The position numbers and the translations under genes are program-made. The notes under the pieces were generated by a model. The model was given only the letters and a program-made list of their open reading frames with translations. It was not told the origin of the DNA and did no database searches. From the NCBI GenBank assembly GCA_965220875.1, contig OZ244849.1, positions 682,001 through 746,000 of the forward strand: a DNA stretch of 64,000 nucleotides, read 5' to 3'. How positions within the stretch are numbered: position 1 is the stretch's first letter; each line of letters begins with the position of its first letter. Source of the stretch: WTFY01 sp965220875 (lineage in GTDB: Bacteria; Pseudomonadota; Gammaproteobacteria; UBA4575). This document shows positions 25,383-35,800 of this stretch, piece by piece.

Positions 25383-27743
25383 CTAAGAGGGGTCCGGGTC
25401 CGCCATGCGATAGCCGATCCCGCGTTCACTGAAAATGTAGGCGGGTTTGTTCGAGTCATCTCCGAGCTTGCGGCGGAGGTTTTTGACGATGGTGCGCACC
25501 AGTCTCGGGTCACTGGAGGGCTTTTTGTGCCATACCTTGTGCAGCAGCGAATCGAACGAGGTGACTTTTCCCGCGTTGACGGAGAGCAGGCATAGCACTT
25601 CGTATTCCGTGACGGTCAACTGTACAGGAAGTCCGGCCAGGGTCACCTTGTGCTGGTCGTAGTAGATAGCAAGATCCCCCAGCAGGAAAGGTTCCGGTTC
25701 ATTTCGGCTGCGAAGGGCGGCCTTGATCCGAGCGACCAGCTCCGTTGGTGAAAACGGCTTGACGATGTAGTCCGCCGCTCCACTTTCCAGCGCCTTGGCA
25801 ATCGTCTCGTCCCTCCCGTAGCTGGAAATGAAGATGACCGGAACCTCTGACAGTTCGGGGACGGTTTTCATCAACTCGATCCCGTCCGTCTCCGGCAGGA
25901 CCAAATCCAGCAGCACCAGATGGGGTTTCTCCGTCTGGAATATCCGGGACAATTCCCGGTGATTGCTGGTCACGATGGGGGAATAACCTTCCGTTGCCAG
26001 GGCGTCCCGAAGGTAGAGCAGCATCTGCGGGTCATCGTCCACCACGAGGATGGGTACCGGTGCAGGTCGATCATGGCTGGAACGCGACGGGCTTCGGGCG
26101 GTGTCCGTTCTGGAACGGCCTGCTGCTTCCTCGGCCACCGGGAGGGTGAACGTGATCTGCATGCCTTGGCCCACCCCGCCGCTCGTGGCATGGATTCGGC
26201 CCCCGTGGGCCTCGACCAGCCCCTTGCAGATGGCGAGTCCCAGGCCGGACCCCCGGAGTCCCCTGTTTCGCCCGTCATGACCGATATCCGTGTACTTGCG
26301 GAAAAGGCGTGGCAACTGCTCGGCGGGCACGCCCCGGCCTTCGTCAGCGACGCAGACGGCTACGTGCATGTCCTCGTGGATTGCAGAAATGCAGATAGGC
26401 GCCGATTCGGGCGAGTACTTGGAAGCATTGGAGAGCAGGTTATTCAGGACCTGGATGATGCGTTGCCGGTCAGCCATCACTTGAGGCAGGTCCTGCGGCA
26501 GGTCGATCAGGACGGCGTGCCTGCCGCCCCCGCTCAGGAAAGTGTTCCTGGCCTGGTCCACAAGACCGGCCACCTCCGAGGAAACGGGCAGGACCGACAG
26601 CGTGCCGGAATCGATACGCCCCACATCCAGCAGATCGCTGATCACCCCCCGCATGTGATTGGCCTGGTCATCAATGATGCGGAAGAACTGGAGCAGTTGT
26701 GCCGTGTCCGGGACGGGCTGGGTGTCCAGCACGCTCGCGGTTGAACCCTTGATGGAAGTCAGCGGCATGTGCAGTTCATGACTGACCATGCTCAGAAACT
26801 CGGCCCGCAACTGCTCCAGTTCCTCGAATGGCGCCAGGTCCTGCATGGTGACGACCACCGAGTCCACTTCGCTGTCTGCAGAAGGGATCGGCGTGACGTT
26901 GATCAGGGTGTTGACGCTTCGACCGTCTGGAACCGAAAGCTCGACCTCCTCTGCGCGCACGGTGGTGGCCGTGCCCAGCATCTTGGTTAACGGGAAATTG
27001 TCGTGGGGAAACTCGCGGCCGTCAGCGAACCGGCAGGTAATCACTTCCAGCAGCTGCTCGGAAGTGCGGCCCGGTGTGCGCAGGCTCTCGACGATGCGCT
27101 TTGCTTCCCGGTTGAGAGACACCGGATGCCCGGTCTTCGCATCGAAAACCACAACACCAACCGGCGAGGTATCGACCAGGGCTTCAAGGTTGGCCCGTGC
27201 CTTCTGCTCGTCCCGGTACGCCCGCGCGTTGGCAATGGCCGTCGCCGCCTGCGAGGCAAGCAGCATCAGGATTTCTTCATCCTCGCCGGTGAACAACCCG
27301 CCATTCGCTTTTCCGCCAAGAAAGAAGCTGCCGACCTGTACACCCAGGTGGTGCATCGGGGTTTCCGTGAAGGCTGTCGAGGGCAGCAACTCTGTCGAAT
27401 AGCCCAGTGAACGGACGTAGGTGCTTATATCCTCGTGTGTCAGGACACCAGGTTTGTCACGGAAGTGCTCAAAGAGTTGAGGACCTTCATGCCAGTCCAC
27501 CAGTTTCTGGTGCTCTTCGGGAGTGAGGCCGGAAAAGACGAGATCCTGTGGCTGCCCGGAACGGTCGATCGTGGTGATTGCGCCATAGCGGGCATCGGTC
27601 AGTACCCGGGCACTCTCCACGATCTCGCGCAATACGGTCTCAAGATCGAGGCTCGCGCTGATGCGAAGAATTGCCGTACTCAACTGGGAGATGCGCTCGT
27701 GCGGTGCATCCGTCTCCGGCTGTGTTTCGTGAGAATATGTCAA
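25383..27743 (-). CDS. Single-chain sensor histidine kinase and OmpR-type response regulator
   Basis: 786 residues from a TTG at 27743 with GAGGA spaced 7 bases upstream. Domains in order: GAF (about 30-175), PAS (about 185-305), HisKA with phospho-acceptor His322 in SMVSHELHMPLTSIKG, HATPase (N box NNLLSNASKYS; G boxes DEGRGVP and GSGLGL), a receiver domain (about 575-690; ILVVDDDP, phospho-acceptor Asp in LVLLDLVLP, KPFS), and a winged-helix DNA-binding domain (about 695-780; LTVTEYEVLCLL, RTIVKNLRRKLG). No membrane segment, so it senses a cytoplasmic signal, probably through GAF. It would phosphorylate itself and bind DNA without a separate regulator. Target genes unknown; it is divergent from the sterol operon. 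Confidence 0.92.
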   Translation of the reverse strand: MTYSHETQPETDAPHERISQLSTAILRISASLDLETVLREIVESARVLTDARYGAITTIDRSGQPQDLVFSGLTPEEHQKLVDWHEGPQLFEHFRDKPGVLTHEDISTYVRSLGYSTELLPSTAFTETPMHHLGVQVGSFFLGGKANGGLFTGEDEEILMLLASQAATAIANARAYRDEQKARANLEALVDTSPVGVVVFDAKTGHPVSLNREAKRIVESLRTPGRTSEQLLEVITCRFADGREFPHDNFPLTKMLGTATTVRAEEVELSVPDGRSVNTLINVTPIPSADSEVDSVVVTMQDLAPFEELEQLRAEFLSMVSHELHMPLTSIKGSTASVLDTQPVPDTAQLLQFFRIIDDQANHMRGVISDLLDVGRIDSGTLSVLPVSSEVAGLVDQARNTFLSGGGRHAVLIDLPQDLPQVMADRQRIIQVLNNLLSNASKYSPESAPICISAIHEDMHVAVCVADEGRGVPAEQLPRLFRKYTDIGHDGRNRGLRGSGLGLAICKGLVEAHGGRIHATSGGVGQGMQITFTLPVAEEAAGRSRTDTARSPSRSSHDRPAPVPILVVDDDPQMLLYLRDALATEGYSPIVTSNHRELSRIFQTEKPHLVLLDLVLPETDGIELMKTVPELSEVPVIFISSYGRDETIAKALESGAADYIVKPFSPTELVARIKAALRSRNEPEPFLLGDLAIYYDQHKVTLAGLPVQLTVTEYEVLCLLSVNAGKVTSFDSLLHKVWHKKPSSDPRLVRTIVKNLRRKLGDDSNKPAYIFSERGIGYRMADPDPS

Positions 27744-28098
27744 TGCTCTATCCTCGCAACGATCTTCTCCACAGTGAAGAATTCAGGACGCACTGAACTA
27801 CGCCGGTGTCAATACTATCAGTTTATGGCTGAATAATCACGCAAAAAACATTTAACGGATAGCAAAGATCATGTAAACATCATGCTAGTTTTGATAGGAT
27901 TTGTACTGGGGAAAAGCAAGAAAATGGATGGAATCGGCAATAGGGGTTGCAGCATACAAGCCTTTCAGTGATTCGGTAACGCCACCGTTTCGGGCTTGTT
28001 CGCGAGAACCATGTTTCCAGCCCATTCCGAAAATCCACTTCTACATCCTTGAGGCTGCATGTGGTCGTATTTCGCCGTGTGATTCGACAGGTTTCTAG
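27744..28098. other. Intergenic region upstream of the sterol operon
   Basis: 355 bases between the divergent kinase-regulator gene and the sterol operon. AT-rich around 27830-27900. I see no promoter with both boxes in good form, no obvious palindromic operator and no credible small gene. It must hold the promoters of both flanking units. Confidence 0.5.
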
Positions 28099-29247
28099 AT
28101 GACCTCAGATTTGAGCACATCTGCCGACGCATCGACACCGCCCGTTTTCGTTACCGGCTCGGCCGGTCATGTGGGCGCCAATCTCGTGCGCCGGCTGCTT
28201 GAAGACGGTACCCGGGTCCGGGTGTTGCTGAGAAACGAGGACAACAACAGGGCACTGGAAGGTCTTGAGGTTGAACGCGTGTTCGGTGACATTCGGGATT
28301 TGAACGCCATGCGGCGCGCGGTCGCCGGCTGTCACGGCGTCTATCACGTTGCGGCCATGATCTCGACCATCGAAGGCAATCGAGCCTATCGCCGGAAGGT
28401 ATACGAGTGCAACGTACTCGGCACCCGCAACGTGCTGCAAGCGGCGCGCGAGGCACAGGCCGGACGCGTGGTGGTGACGGGCTCGTTCAGTGCGGTCGGT
28501 TACAACCTGGACAACCCGTCTGCCCCCAGTGACGAGACGATGCAGTTCTATCCCATGGAACGCACGATGCCCTATGAGCGCAGCAAGGCACTCGTTGAAC
28601 ACGAGTGCTGGCGTGCCGTGGCGCAGGGCCAGGATGTCATTGTCGCAACGTGCTGTGCAGTGATTGGAGGTGCCGACTATTTTCCCTCCCGGCTGGGAAG
28701 GACCTTGTGCGACTACACCGACGGCAAGCTCCGCGCCTACGTGGATGGCGGTTTCGAGTTTGTTGCGGCGCGCGACATTGTGGAGGGGCACCTGTTGTGC
28801 ATGCACCGGGGGCGTTCGGGCGAAAAGTACATCTTCAGCAGCGAATACAAAACCATCTCCGAGATCCTGGACCTGTTCGAGGAGGTCTCAGGGGTTTCGC
28901 GACCGGCCCGGCGGATTCCCTCCCACATGATGCTCGCTTTCTCGGAAGTGGCGAGTTTTTACCTGAGCCGCTTTCATCCGGATTTTCCGCAGCGGTTCAC
29001 GCCTGGTGCCATCCGCCTGTTGAAAAAATGCCGTCACGCGGACACCGGCAAGGCGAGAAGTGAATTGGGCTTCCAGCCTACCAGTATCCGTGCTGCAGTG
29101 CATGAGGCCTACGCCTTTCACTACTACCAGCGCAACGTGATTACGAATCCGCTTGCAAAACGCCCAAGCGAGAACGCCGTGAGACAAGCGGAAAGCGGCA
29201 TGACAAACCAGGGCATACCGGTCAGCCCCGGGGGAGGTCCGATGTGA
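28099..29247 (+). CDS. sdmB: NAD(P)-dependent 3-beta-HSD-type dehydrogenase, SdmB-like (sterol C-4 demethylation)
   Basis: 382 residues of the extended SDR / 3-beta-hydroxysteroid dehydrogenase type. The Rossmann motif is VTGSAGHVGANLVRRLL; the catalytic Tyr-Lys pair is in PYERSKALVEHE, with Ser in VVTGSFSAVGYN. It heads the sterol operon, and its end overlaps the Rieske oxygenase gene by 4 bases. In Methylococcus capsulatus an SDR (SdmB) and a Rieske oxygenase (SdmA) together remove a C-4 methyl of sterols; the gene pairing here matches. Expected role: oxidation/decarboxylation after methyl oxidation. The symbol is by analogy. Confidence 0.82.
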   Translation: MTSDLSTSADASTPPVFVTGSAGHVGANLVRRLLEDGTRVRVLLRNEDNNRALEGLEVERVFGDIRDLNAMRRAVAGCHGVYHVAAMISTIEGNRAYRRKVYECNVLGTRNVLQAAREAQAGRVVVTGSFSAVGYNLDNPSAPSDETMQFYPMERTMPYERSKALVEHECWRAVAQGQDVIVATCCAVIGGADYFPSRLGRTLCDYTDGKLRAYVDGGFEFVAARDIVEGHLLCMHRGRSGEKYIFSSEYKTISEILDLFEEVSGVSRPARRIPSHMMLAFSEVASFYLSRFHPDFPQRFTPGAIRLLKKCRHADTGKARSELGFQPTSIRAAVHEAYAFHYYQRNVITNPLAKRPSENAVRQAESGMTNQGIPVSPGGGPM

Positions 29248-30341
29248 TACCGTTGCAGGCAGCACCTCCCGGCTTTGGGGAAGCCGGCAACCTGCGCCAG
29301 CAAGTGCGTGCCACAGGCCTGGACCCGGATTACTGGTACGCGGTTGAAGAAGTGCACCGGGTCAAGCCAGGGACGGTTGTCGAGGTCATTTTCTGGAAAC
29401 ATTCCATCGCCCTGTTTCGAGGGGCAGATGGCTCGTTTCACGCGCTCGAGAATCGCTGCGCGCATCGCCAGATTAAACTTTCCCTGGGGGAGGTGCAGGG
29501 CTGTCGGCTCGTATGCGCCTATCATGGCTGGCAGTATGATGAAGAGGGCCGCCGTACCGATCTTCCGCCCGGCCGTAATGGAGGAAACCTCCCAAAACCA
29601 TCCATCAGAAGCTATCCCGTGAAGGTTCGTTACGGGCTGGTATGGTTGTTTCCCGGCAACCCGGAGCGTGCGCAGGAGCGCCAGATCCCGGACATCCCCG
29701 AACTCGAAGGACCCGCACGGTGGGCCTGTGTCCCGCTCAGCTTCACCTGGTCGGCTCACCACTCGATGGTGATCGACAACGTGAGCGACTTCACCCATGC
29801 CCATCTCCACCGCCGGTACCGTCCTTTCGAAGATGCCACGCTCACCCGTTGCGAGACCGTAGGGGACAACGTGCACCTCGCTTATGACACGCAGGTCGGG
29901 CGTGGACCGATCTCCGGGATGTTTGTCGACCACACCCGGTTAAACACCAATCACATGGAGCTTTGCTTTCAATATCCCTACCAGTGGTCCAACACCGATG
30001 ACGCCATCAAGCACTGGCTGTTCGTATTGCCGATTGACGAGCGCACAACCCGGGTATTCTTCCTGTTCTACTTCAAATCGCTCAAGATTCCCTTGCTGCC
30101 GGTACATATTCCCCGTTTCGCAATGACCATGGTTTTGAAGGTCTCGAACCGCCTGCTGATCGGACCATTGCTCGACCAGGACCGGGTAGCCGTCGAGGCA
30201 GAGCAGAAGGGTTACGAGATGTACTGGGATGCCCCTCCCATCGAGTTCAACCCGGTGGTGAAAGCCTTCCAGAACGTGACGGTACGCAAGTGGCGGGAGT
30301 ATCTGGCACGCGAGACGGGAAATGGCAGTGCAGGCGCCTGA
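29244..30341 (+). CDS. sdmA: Rieske non-heme iron oxygenase, SdmA-like (sterol C-4 methyl oxidation)
   Basis: 365 residues from a GTG at 29244 preceded by GGGGGAGG. The Rieske cluster ligands are in NRCAHRQIK and CAYHGWQYD. The mononuclear iron site is in NVSDFTHAHLHRRY. It would oxidise a 4-methyl group of a sterol intermediate using O2 and electrons from a partner reductase not seen here. Coupling to the SDR gene (4-base overlap) and to CYP51 and cyclase genes fits the bacterial C-4 demethylation system rather than the eukaryotic ERG25 type. A possible C-terminal helix region lies near LLPVHIPRFAMTMVL. Start is 2 bases off an ATG in another frame. Confidence 0.85.
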   Translation: MIPLQAAPPGFGEAGNLRQQVRATGLDPDYWYAVEEVHRVKPGTVVEVIFWKHSIALFRGADGSFHALENRCAHRQIKLSLGEVQGCRLVCAYHGWQYDEEGRRTDLPPGRNGGNLPKPSIRSYPVKVRYGLVWLFPGNPERAQERQIPDIPELEGPARWACVPLSFTWSAHHSMVIDNVSDFTHAHLHRRYRPFEDATLTRCETVGDNVHLAYDTQVGRGPISGMFVDHTRLNTNHMELCFQYPYQWSNTDDAIKHWLFVLPIDERTTRVFFLFYFKSLKIPLLPVHIPRFAMTMVLKVSNRLLIGPLLDQDRVAVEAEQKGYEMYWDAPPIEFNPVVKAFQNVTVRKWREYLARETGNGSAGA

Positions 30342-31428
30342 GCCGTATTTCCTGCTGTCGAAGCTGTCGGGCAGCACCCTGGTCGAGGCAGCGGTAATGA
30401 TGCTGGTATTTTTCAGCGCCCTGTTCGTGGGGTCTGTGCTCCTGCCCGGACGTCAACTCGCAGGCTCGGACCTTGAGGGCAAATCACACACCTACAAGCT
30501 CAATGGACTCGCCCTGTTCCTGGTGACCGTTATTGTGGCGGGCGTCGCCCAGGTCTTCGGCTGGTTTAGCCTTTCCATGCTGTACACTCACTTCGCCGCC
30601 TTGTTCGTGGTCGCGAATGTATTCGCATTCGTTCTTTCGGGCTGGCTGTGCTACCGGGCCGCCCGGACCCGGGGTACGTCACAGGGAATATTACGCGGCT
30701 TCTTTTTTGGCCTGGAGTACAATCCGGCCTGGCTCGGGGTGGATTTGAAGCTTTTCAGCTATCGTCCTTCGCTCATCGCCCTGGCCCTGTTCAATGCGTC
30801 GTTTGCCGTAGTGCAGTTTGAAACCTATGGCAGCCTGACCGTGGCGATGGCGCTCTATCAGGTTTTCACCTTCCTGTACGTGCTCAACTACTTCCAGTTC
30901 GAGCACGGGATGGTCTACACCTGGGACATGGTCAGTGAGCGCTTCGGCTGGATGCTGGTTTGGGGAGACTATGTGCTGGTGCCCTTTTTCTATTGCTTCG
31001 CAGGATGGTGGCTTGTCCACGCTACGGTACCGCTGTCTCCCGTTGCCGCCGTCATGATTGTCCTGTTGTTTGCCTTCGGGTTTTGGCTTTTTCGGGGTGC
31101 CAACGAGCAAAAGCACCGCTTCAAGCGTGACCCGGGTATCACGATCTGGGGACGACCCGCCCGGTCCCTGGACGGGCGTCTGCTGGTGTCCGGATTCTGG
31201 GGGATTGGACGGCACCTCAACTATACCGGCGAGATCTGCATCTACCTTGCGTTCACCCTTACCACAGGGCTTGCATCCTGGCTGCCGTATCTGTTACCCG
31301 CATGGCTGGCTGGCCTGTTATGGCATCGCTCGAGGCGTGACGAACAGCGCTGCAGCACCAAGTATGGCGAGCTGTGGGGACGCTATACGCAGCGGGTGCG
31401 GTACTCGATGCTGCCGTTTGTCTACTAG
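30322..31428 (+). CDS. ERG4/ERG24-family sterol reductase, probably C-14 reductase
   Basis: 368 residues, multi-pass membrane protein. The C-terminal half matches the ERG24/DHCR7/ERG4 family: GRLLVSGFWGIGRHLNYTGE (family 'SGWWG..RH.NY.GD') and RRDEQRCSTKYGELWGRYTQ followed by VRYSMLPFVY. The N-terminal part has LEGKSHTYKLNGLALFL, the family's substrate-side helix. It would reduce a sterol double bond with NADPH. Placed directly before CYP51, delta-14 reduction after C-14 demethylation is the simplest reading; delta-7 or delta-24 reduction cannot be excluded by eye. Overlaps the Rieske gene by 20 bases. Confidence 0.88.
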   Translation: MAVQAPEPYFLLSKLSGSTLVEAAVMMLVFFSALFVGSVLLPGRQLAGSDLEGKSHTYKLNGLALFLVTVIVAGVAQVFGWFSLSMLYTHFAALFVVANVFAFVLSGWLCYRAARTRGTSQGILRGFFFGLEYNPAWLGVDLKLFSYRPSLIALALFNASFAVVQFETYGSLTVAMALYQVFTFLYVLNYFQFEHGMVYTWDMVSERFGWMLVWGDYVLVPFFYCFAGWWLVHATVPLSPVAAVMIVLLFAFGFWLFRGANEQKHRFKRDPGITIWGRPARSLDGRLLVSGFWGIGRHLNYTGEICIYLAFTLTTGLASWLPYLLPAWLAGLLWHRSRRDEQRCSTKYGELWGRYTQRVRYSMLPFVY

Positions 31429-31436
31429 GTGCGGGT

Positions 31437-32846
31437 GTGGCACAGCAGTCTCACAGCGTGACAACCCTGCCTTCGGCAAAGCCCTCGCCGAAGACACCGA
31501 AATCCGTACCCAAACTTGCGGGCGGCTGGCCGTTGATCGGTCATCTGCCGGAATTTCTGAAGGATCCGGTTTCGATGCTAAGCCGCGGCTGGCACGAGCA
31601 GGGTGAACTTTTCCGGTTCCGTATCGGCCCCAGGAATTTTGTGCTTTTCACGGGGCCTGAGGCGCACGACTTCTACTTCAGGGCACCCGAGGATCAGTTG
31701 AACGCCAAGGATGTCTATCAGTTTACGGTGCCCATCTTCGGGCGTGGCGTGGCGTACGACATCTCCCCCGAGCTCATGGCCGAGCAGTTGGGGTTTCTGT
31801 ACCCGGCGCTTCGAGAATCTGCGATGCGCAGGTTTGCCCGCATCATGTTCGAGGAGACATCCCGATTTACCGATGGCCTCGGCGAGGAGGGGGAAATCGA
31901 TCTGCCGCACGCGATGAACGAACTGACGGTCAAGATTGCCAGTCGCTGCCTGATCGGGGAGGAAGTCCGGGATCAGGTGGACACCGGTTTTGCCGAGGCC
32001 TACCACGATCTGCAGAATGGCATCAACACCCTGGGATTTTTTCTTCCCAGGCTGCCTACTGCAGCGCATCGTACCCGCGACCGGGCCCGGCAAAAAGTGG
32101 CCGAGCTCTTCAGCCAGGTCATGACGGAACGCCGCCGTTCCGGGGCGCGGCCCGACGATTTCATGCAGACCCTCATGCACGCCCGTTACAAGGATGGCCG
32201 TGCGTTAAGTGACGATGAGATTACCGGCATCCTGCTGACGGTATTGTTCGCCGGCCAGCACACGAGTGCGGTGCTCGCAACCTGGACGGCTCTGGAGCTC
32301 ATCAGGGCACCCTCCTACCTGGCGCGGATTCGATCCGAGATGCAGGACGTCTACCGGGAGAATGCAGACATGAGCCACTCAAGTCTCAAGCAGCAGGTAT
32401 TGCTGGAGCATGCCGTGCGGGAATGTGAGCGGCTGCACCCGCCGCTGATCCTGCTGATCCGCAAGGTACTCAAACCCCTGCATTACGGGGACTATATCGT
32501 GCCGGCGGGTACGCTGGCCATGGTGTCACCGGCAGTATCCCACCGGTTGCCGCACCTGTTTGCCGATCCGGAGCGCTTCTCTCCGGAACGGTTTGCGCCT
32601 CCCGCAAGCGAGGACAAGCAACATCACTACACATTGATCGGTTTCGGTGGCGGCAAACACATGTGCATGGGGAAGCATTTTGCCTACCAGCAGTTGAAGG
32701 CGATCTGGACCGTGCTGCTGGACCGCTTCGATTTTCAGTTCGGCACCGCGTTTCCGGCCCCGAATTACGGCAGCTGGGTGACCGGCCCCGAGGAACCCTG
32801 CAGGCTTCGCTACCGGCGTCGCTCGCAAGCGGGCATCTTCCGATGA
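31437..32846 (+). CDS. cyp51: Cytochrome P450, sterol 14-alpha-demethylase
   Basis: 469 residues from a GTG at 31437; a GTG at 31458 is possible. No ATG is available nearby. The heme-binding loop is IGFGGGKHMCMGKHFAYQQ (Cys about 410), matching CYP51 'FG.G.H.C.G..FAY.Q'. The I-helix has LTVLFAGQHTSAVLATW, like CYP51 'L.AGQHTSS.T..W'. ExxR is in HAVRECERLHPP. The N-terminus has LAGGWPLIGHLPEFLKDP, again CYP51-like, without a membrane anchor, as in bacterial forms. It removes the C-14 methyl of lanosterol-type sterols using O2 and electrons from ferredoxin or a reductase not visible here. Its stop overlaps the next start (ATGA). Confidence 0.93.
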   Translation: MAQQSHSVTTLPSAKPSPKTPKSVPKLAGGWPLIGHLPEFLKDPVSMLSRGWHEQGELFRFRIGPRNFVLFTGPEAHDFYFRAPEDQLNAKDVYQFTVPIFGRGVAYDISPELMAEQLGFLYPALRESAMRRFARIMFEETSRFTDGLGEEGEIDLPHAMNELTVKIASRCLIGEEVRDQVDTGFAEAYHDLQNGINTLGFFLPRLPTAAHRTRDRARQKVAELFSQVMTERRRSGARPDDFMQTLMHARYKDGRALSDDEITGILLTVLFAGQHTSAVLATWTALELIRAPSYLARIRSEMQDVYRENADMSHSSLKQQVLLEHAVRECERLHPPLILLIRKVLKPLHYGDYIVPAGTLAMVSPAVSHRLPHLFADPERFSPERFAPPASEDKQHHYTLIGFGGGKHMCMGKHFAYQQLKAIWTVLLDRFDFQFGTAFPAPNYGSWVTGPEEPCRLRYRRRSQAGIFR

Positions 32847-35800
32847 GCACCGCTACGGCTCCACGCTACGACGTAGCCATCGTTGGCGCGGGTCCGGTGG
32901 GTTGTGTGTGCGCGCTCGCACATGCGAAAAAAGGTGCCCGGGTATTGTTGCTTGAAGCAAATCCGAAAGCTTCACTGCGCCTGGCGGGTGAATGGCTGCA
33001 TCCGCCCGCTGTCCGGATATTGCGCGAGGTCGGAGTCGGACTCGATATGCAACTCCGCGACCCCACGGGCAAAGGGTTTGTATTGTTCCCGGAAGACGGT
33101 TCGGACCCAATTGTGTTTCCTTATCCGGAAGGCTCTCGCGGGCTGACATGTGAGCATGACTTGCTCGTCAAGAGTCTGCGTGAAGCAGTCAGGAATGAAT
33201 CGGATATCGATTTTGTTCTTCACGCGCGCGCCCGGGCTGTCGAAGACGGGCGGGTCACTTTTACCCATGACGGCGCCATCAAATCCGTGAACACCGCGCG
33301 CATTGTCGGTGCTGATGGCCAGGCCTCGATTGTTCGCCAGTCACTGGGTCTGTCGACGAACCCGATGATCTGTTCGCAGACGGTGGGTGTCATCGTAAAG
33401 GGAGTGAGCCTGGCGCTGAAGGAGTACGGGCATGTGCTGCTTGGCGGACCGGGTCCGGTTCTCATATACCATCTCGAAGAGGACTGTATCCGCTTGATCG
33501 TCGATGTTCCGCTGGATCGTACGACCCCCCGGGATCGGATTGGCTTCTTGCTGGACTCGTATACCAGCCTGTTGCCGGAGTCGCTCAGGTCTGCGTTTGT
33601 CCAGGCATTGCGGGATGGGCAATTCCACGTCGCAGCCAACAAGCTGAGGCCGCGCGTGACGTACGGAAGCGCACATCGAGTGCTGATTGGCGATGCAGCC
33701 GGGCACTATCATCCGATGACGGCAATGGGAATGACCTTCGGTTTCGGGGATGCGCTTGCGCTGGCCGAGAACGAGGACTTTCGCAGCTTTACTGCCAAAC
33801 GCTACCGGGCAACCCGGGCTCCGGCATTTCTGGCAATGGGGCTTTACGAGGTTTTTGCGGATCATCGGGCCGAGGCCGTGGCACTCCGGCACACGATCTA
33901 CCGTAACGCCCGGGCATATCCTGCATACCGAGACCGGACCGTGCGTTTGCTGGCCTGTGAAGACGGATCGACCCTCAGCATGGGTTTTGCCTTTTTCGGG
34001 ACAGTGGCCCGTGCAGTTTTCGGGCAAATTCCAAGATCCTGTGACCGGCTTGCCTGGCGCAGGGCCCGGGATACCCTTCATGCGCTGGCTGTCCGTCTGG
34101 TGTGGCTCCTGCGAAGCATTCAGCTGCTGTACAAGGTGCGAAGCAGGGGAGGAGAAATTGACGACCGGACCTGGGGCACCTTGGCTGGCGTGTTTCAATT
34201 CTCCATGCCCACGAAAGCCAGTGCTTCCCAGCCTGTTCGCCCGAGGGAAGTAAGCTCAATCGATGCCAGACCGGCAATGAAGCGTGCGGCTGCGCGCTTG
34301 CTGGACCTTCAGGGTGAGGACGGCGCCTGGGAAGGCGAGATGGTCTGGTGCCCCATGCTCACGGCTCAATACGTCCTATTGCACCATATTATTGAGCAAC
34401 CTCTCGAGCCCGGCCGCCGCCGGCGTGTGCTGCGCTCCTTCGAACAGACCCGTCTTGAAGGAGGCTCGTGGGGCTTGCACGAACACTCGCCCCCCCACCT
34501 GTTTGTTACCACTCTGGTGTACGTGGCGGCAAGGCTGCTCGGGATCGAGCAAGATGACCCGTTGATCAGGTCCGCACGCCAGTTCCTGCAGGCCGAGGGG
34601 GTTGTCAGCATCCCAAGCTGGGGGAAGTTCTGGCTGGCGCTCCTCAATCTCTATGACTGGCGCGGAGTCCATGCCATTCTGCCGGAGTTGTGGGGCTTGC
34701 CGCGCCGGATTGCGCTGCATCCCTCGAACTGGTACTGCCATACCCGGCTTATTTACATGGCGATGGCGGCGGTGTACCCGCATCGGTACCAGGTGCCGGT
34801 CTCGCCCACCATCGCCTCGTTACGAGAGGAGCTGTTCCCCCAGGGGTTTGCCAATGTGGATTTTCCCTCGGGCCGCAATCTCTTGCGGGACGCTGATCTT
34901 TACAAGCGTCCAAGCGCATGGCTTCGCGCCGGATATGCGGTTGCGGGATTATTCGAACGATGGCACGGGAAACGGCTTCGAGCCCGGTGCATGCATGCAA
35001 TCGTCCGACAGATCAAGTGGGAGTTGCAAACCACCAGCCACACGAGCATTTCTCCGGTCAGCGGTCTCCTCAACATCCTGGCCGTATGGCTGCACGATTC
35101 CAATGACCCCGATATCCGGCAAGCGCTTGCACAGCTTGACGGCTGGATCTGGGAAGATGAGGAGCATGGAGCACGAGTCACCGGAGCCAAAAGTGCCTCC
35201 TGGGACACCGGCTTCTCTTTGCAGTCTCTGGCGACAGTGCCCGAAGATGGAAGAATCCGCAACGCGCTTCAAGCGGGAGCCGGCTTTCTGTACCGGCAGC
35301 AGATCGGAGCCAGCTTCGACGGATTTCGCGAGGCGTATCGAAATGACCCCAAAGGCGGCTGGTGTTTTGCAGGAGGATGGCATGGCTGGCCTGTGACTGA
35401 CTGCACTGCCGAAGCAGTGGCCGGGATTATCGCTGCCGAGCGCAATTCCGCGAACACAACAGTGCTTGCAGATGCGATACGCTTCATGTTGAGGGGCCAG
35501 AACCGTGACGGAGGTTTTGGCAGCTACGAGGCACAACGCTCCATTTTTGGTCTTGAGTGGTTGAACCCGGCAGAAATGTTTGGTGACTCGATGACCGAGC
35601 ATTCCTATGTCGAGTGCACTGCATCTTGTCTTGTAGCGCTTGCCGCTTGCAAGGAACACTTTCCTCAGCTCATGGACCGGACTGTGAGAAGTGCCATCTC
35701 TCAGGCAGATACCTGGCTTCGCCGGACCCAGGGAATCGATGGATCGTGGCGTGGCGTATGGGGCGTTCAGTTCATTTATGGGACCTTGTTCGGGATCAGG

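Noticed and set aside
34205..34207. Internal ATG as separate start of a stand-alone cyclase
   Set aside because: No ribosome-binding site precedes it and the frame continues unbroken from the monooxygenase, so a fusion is preferred.
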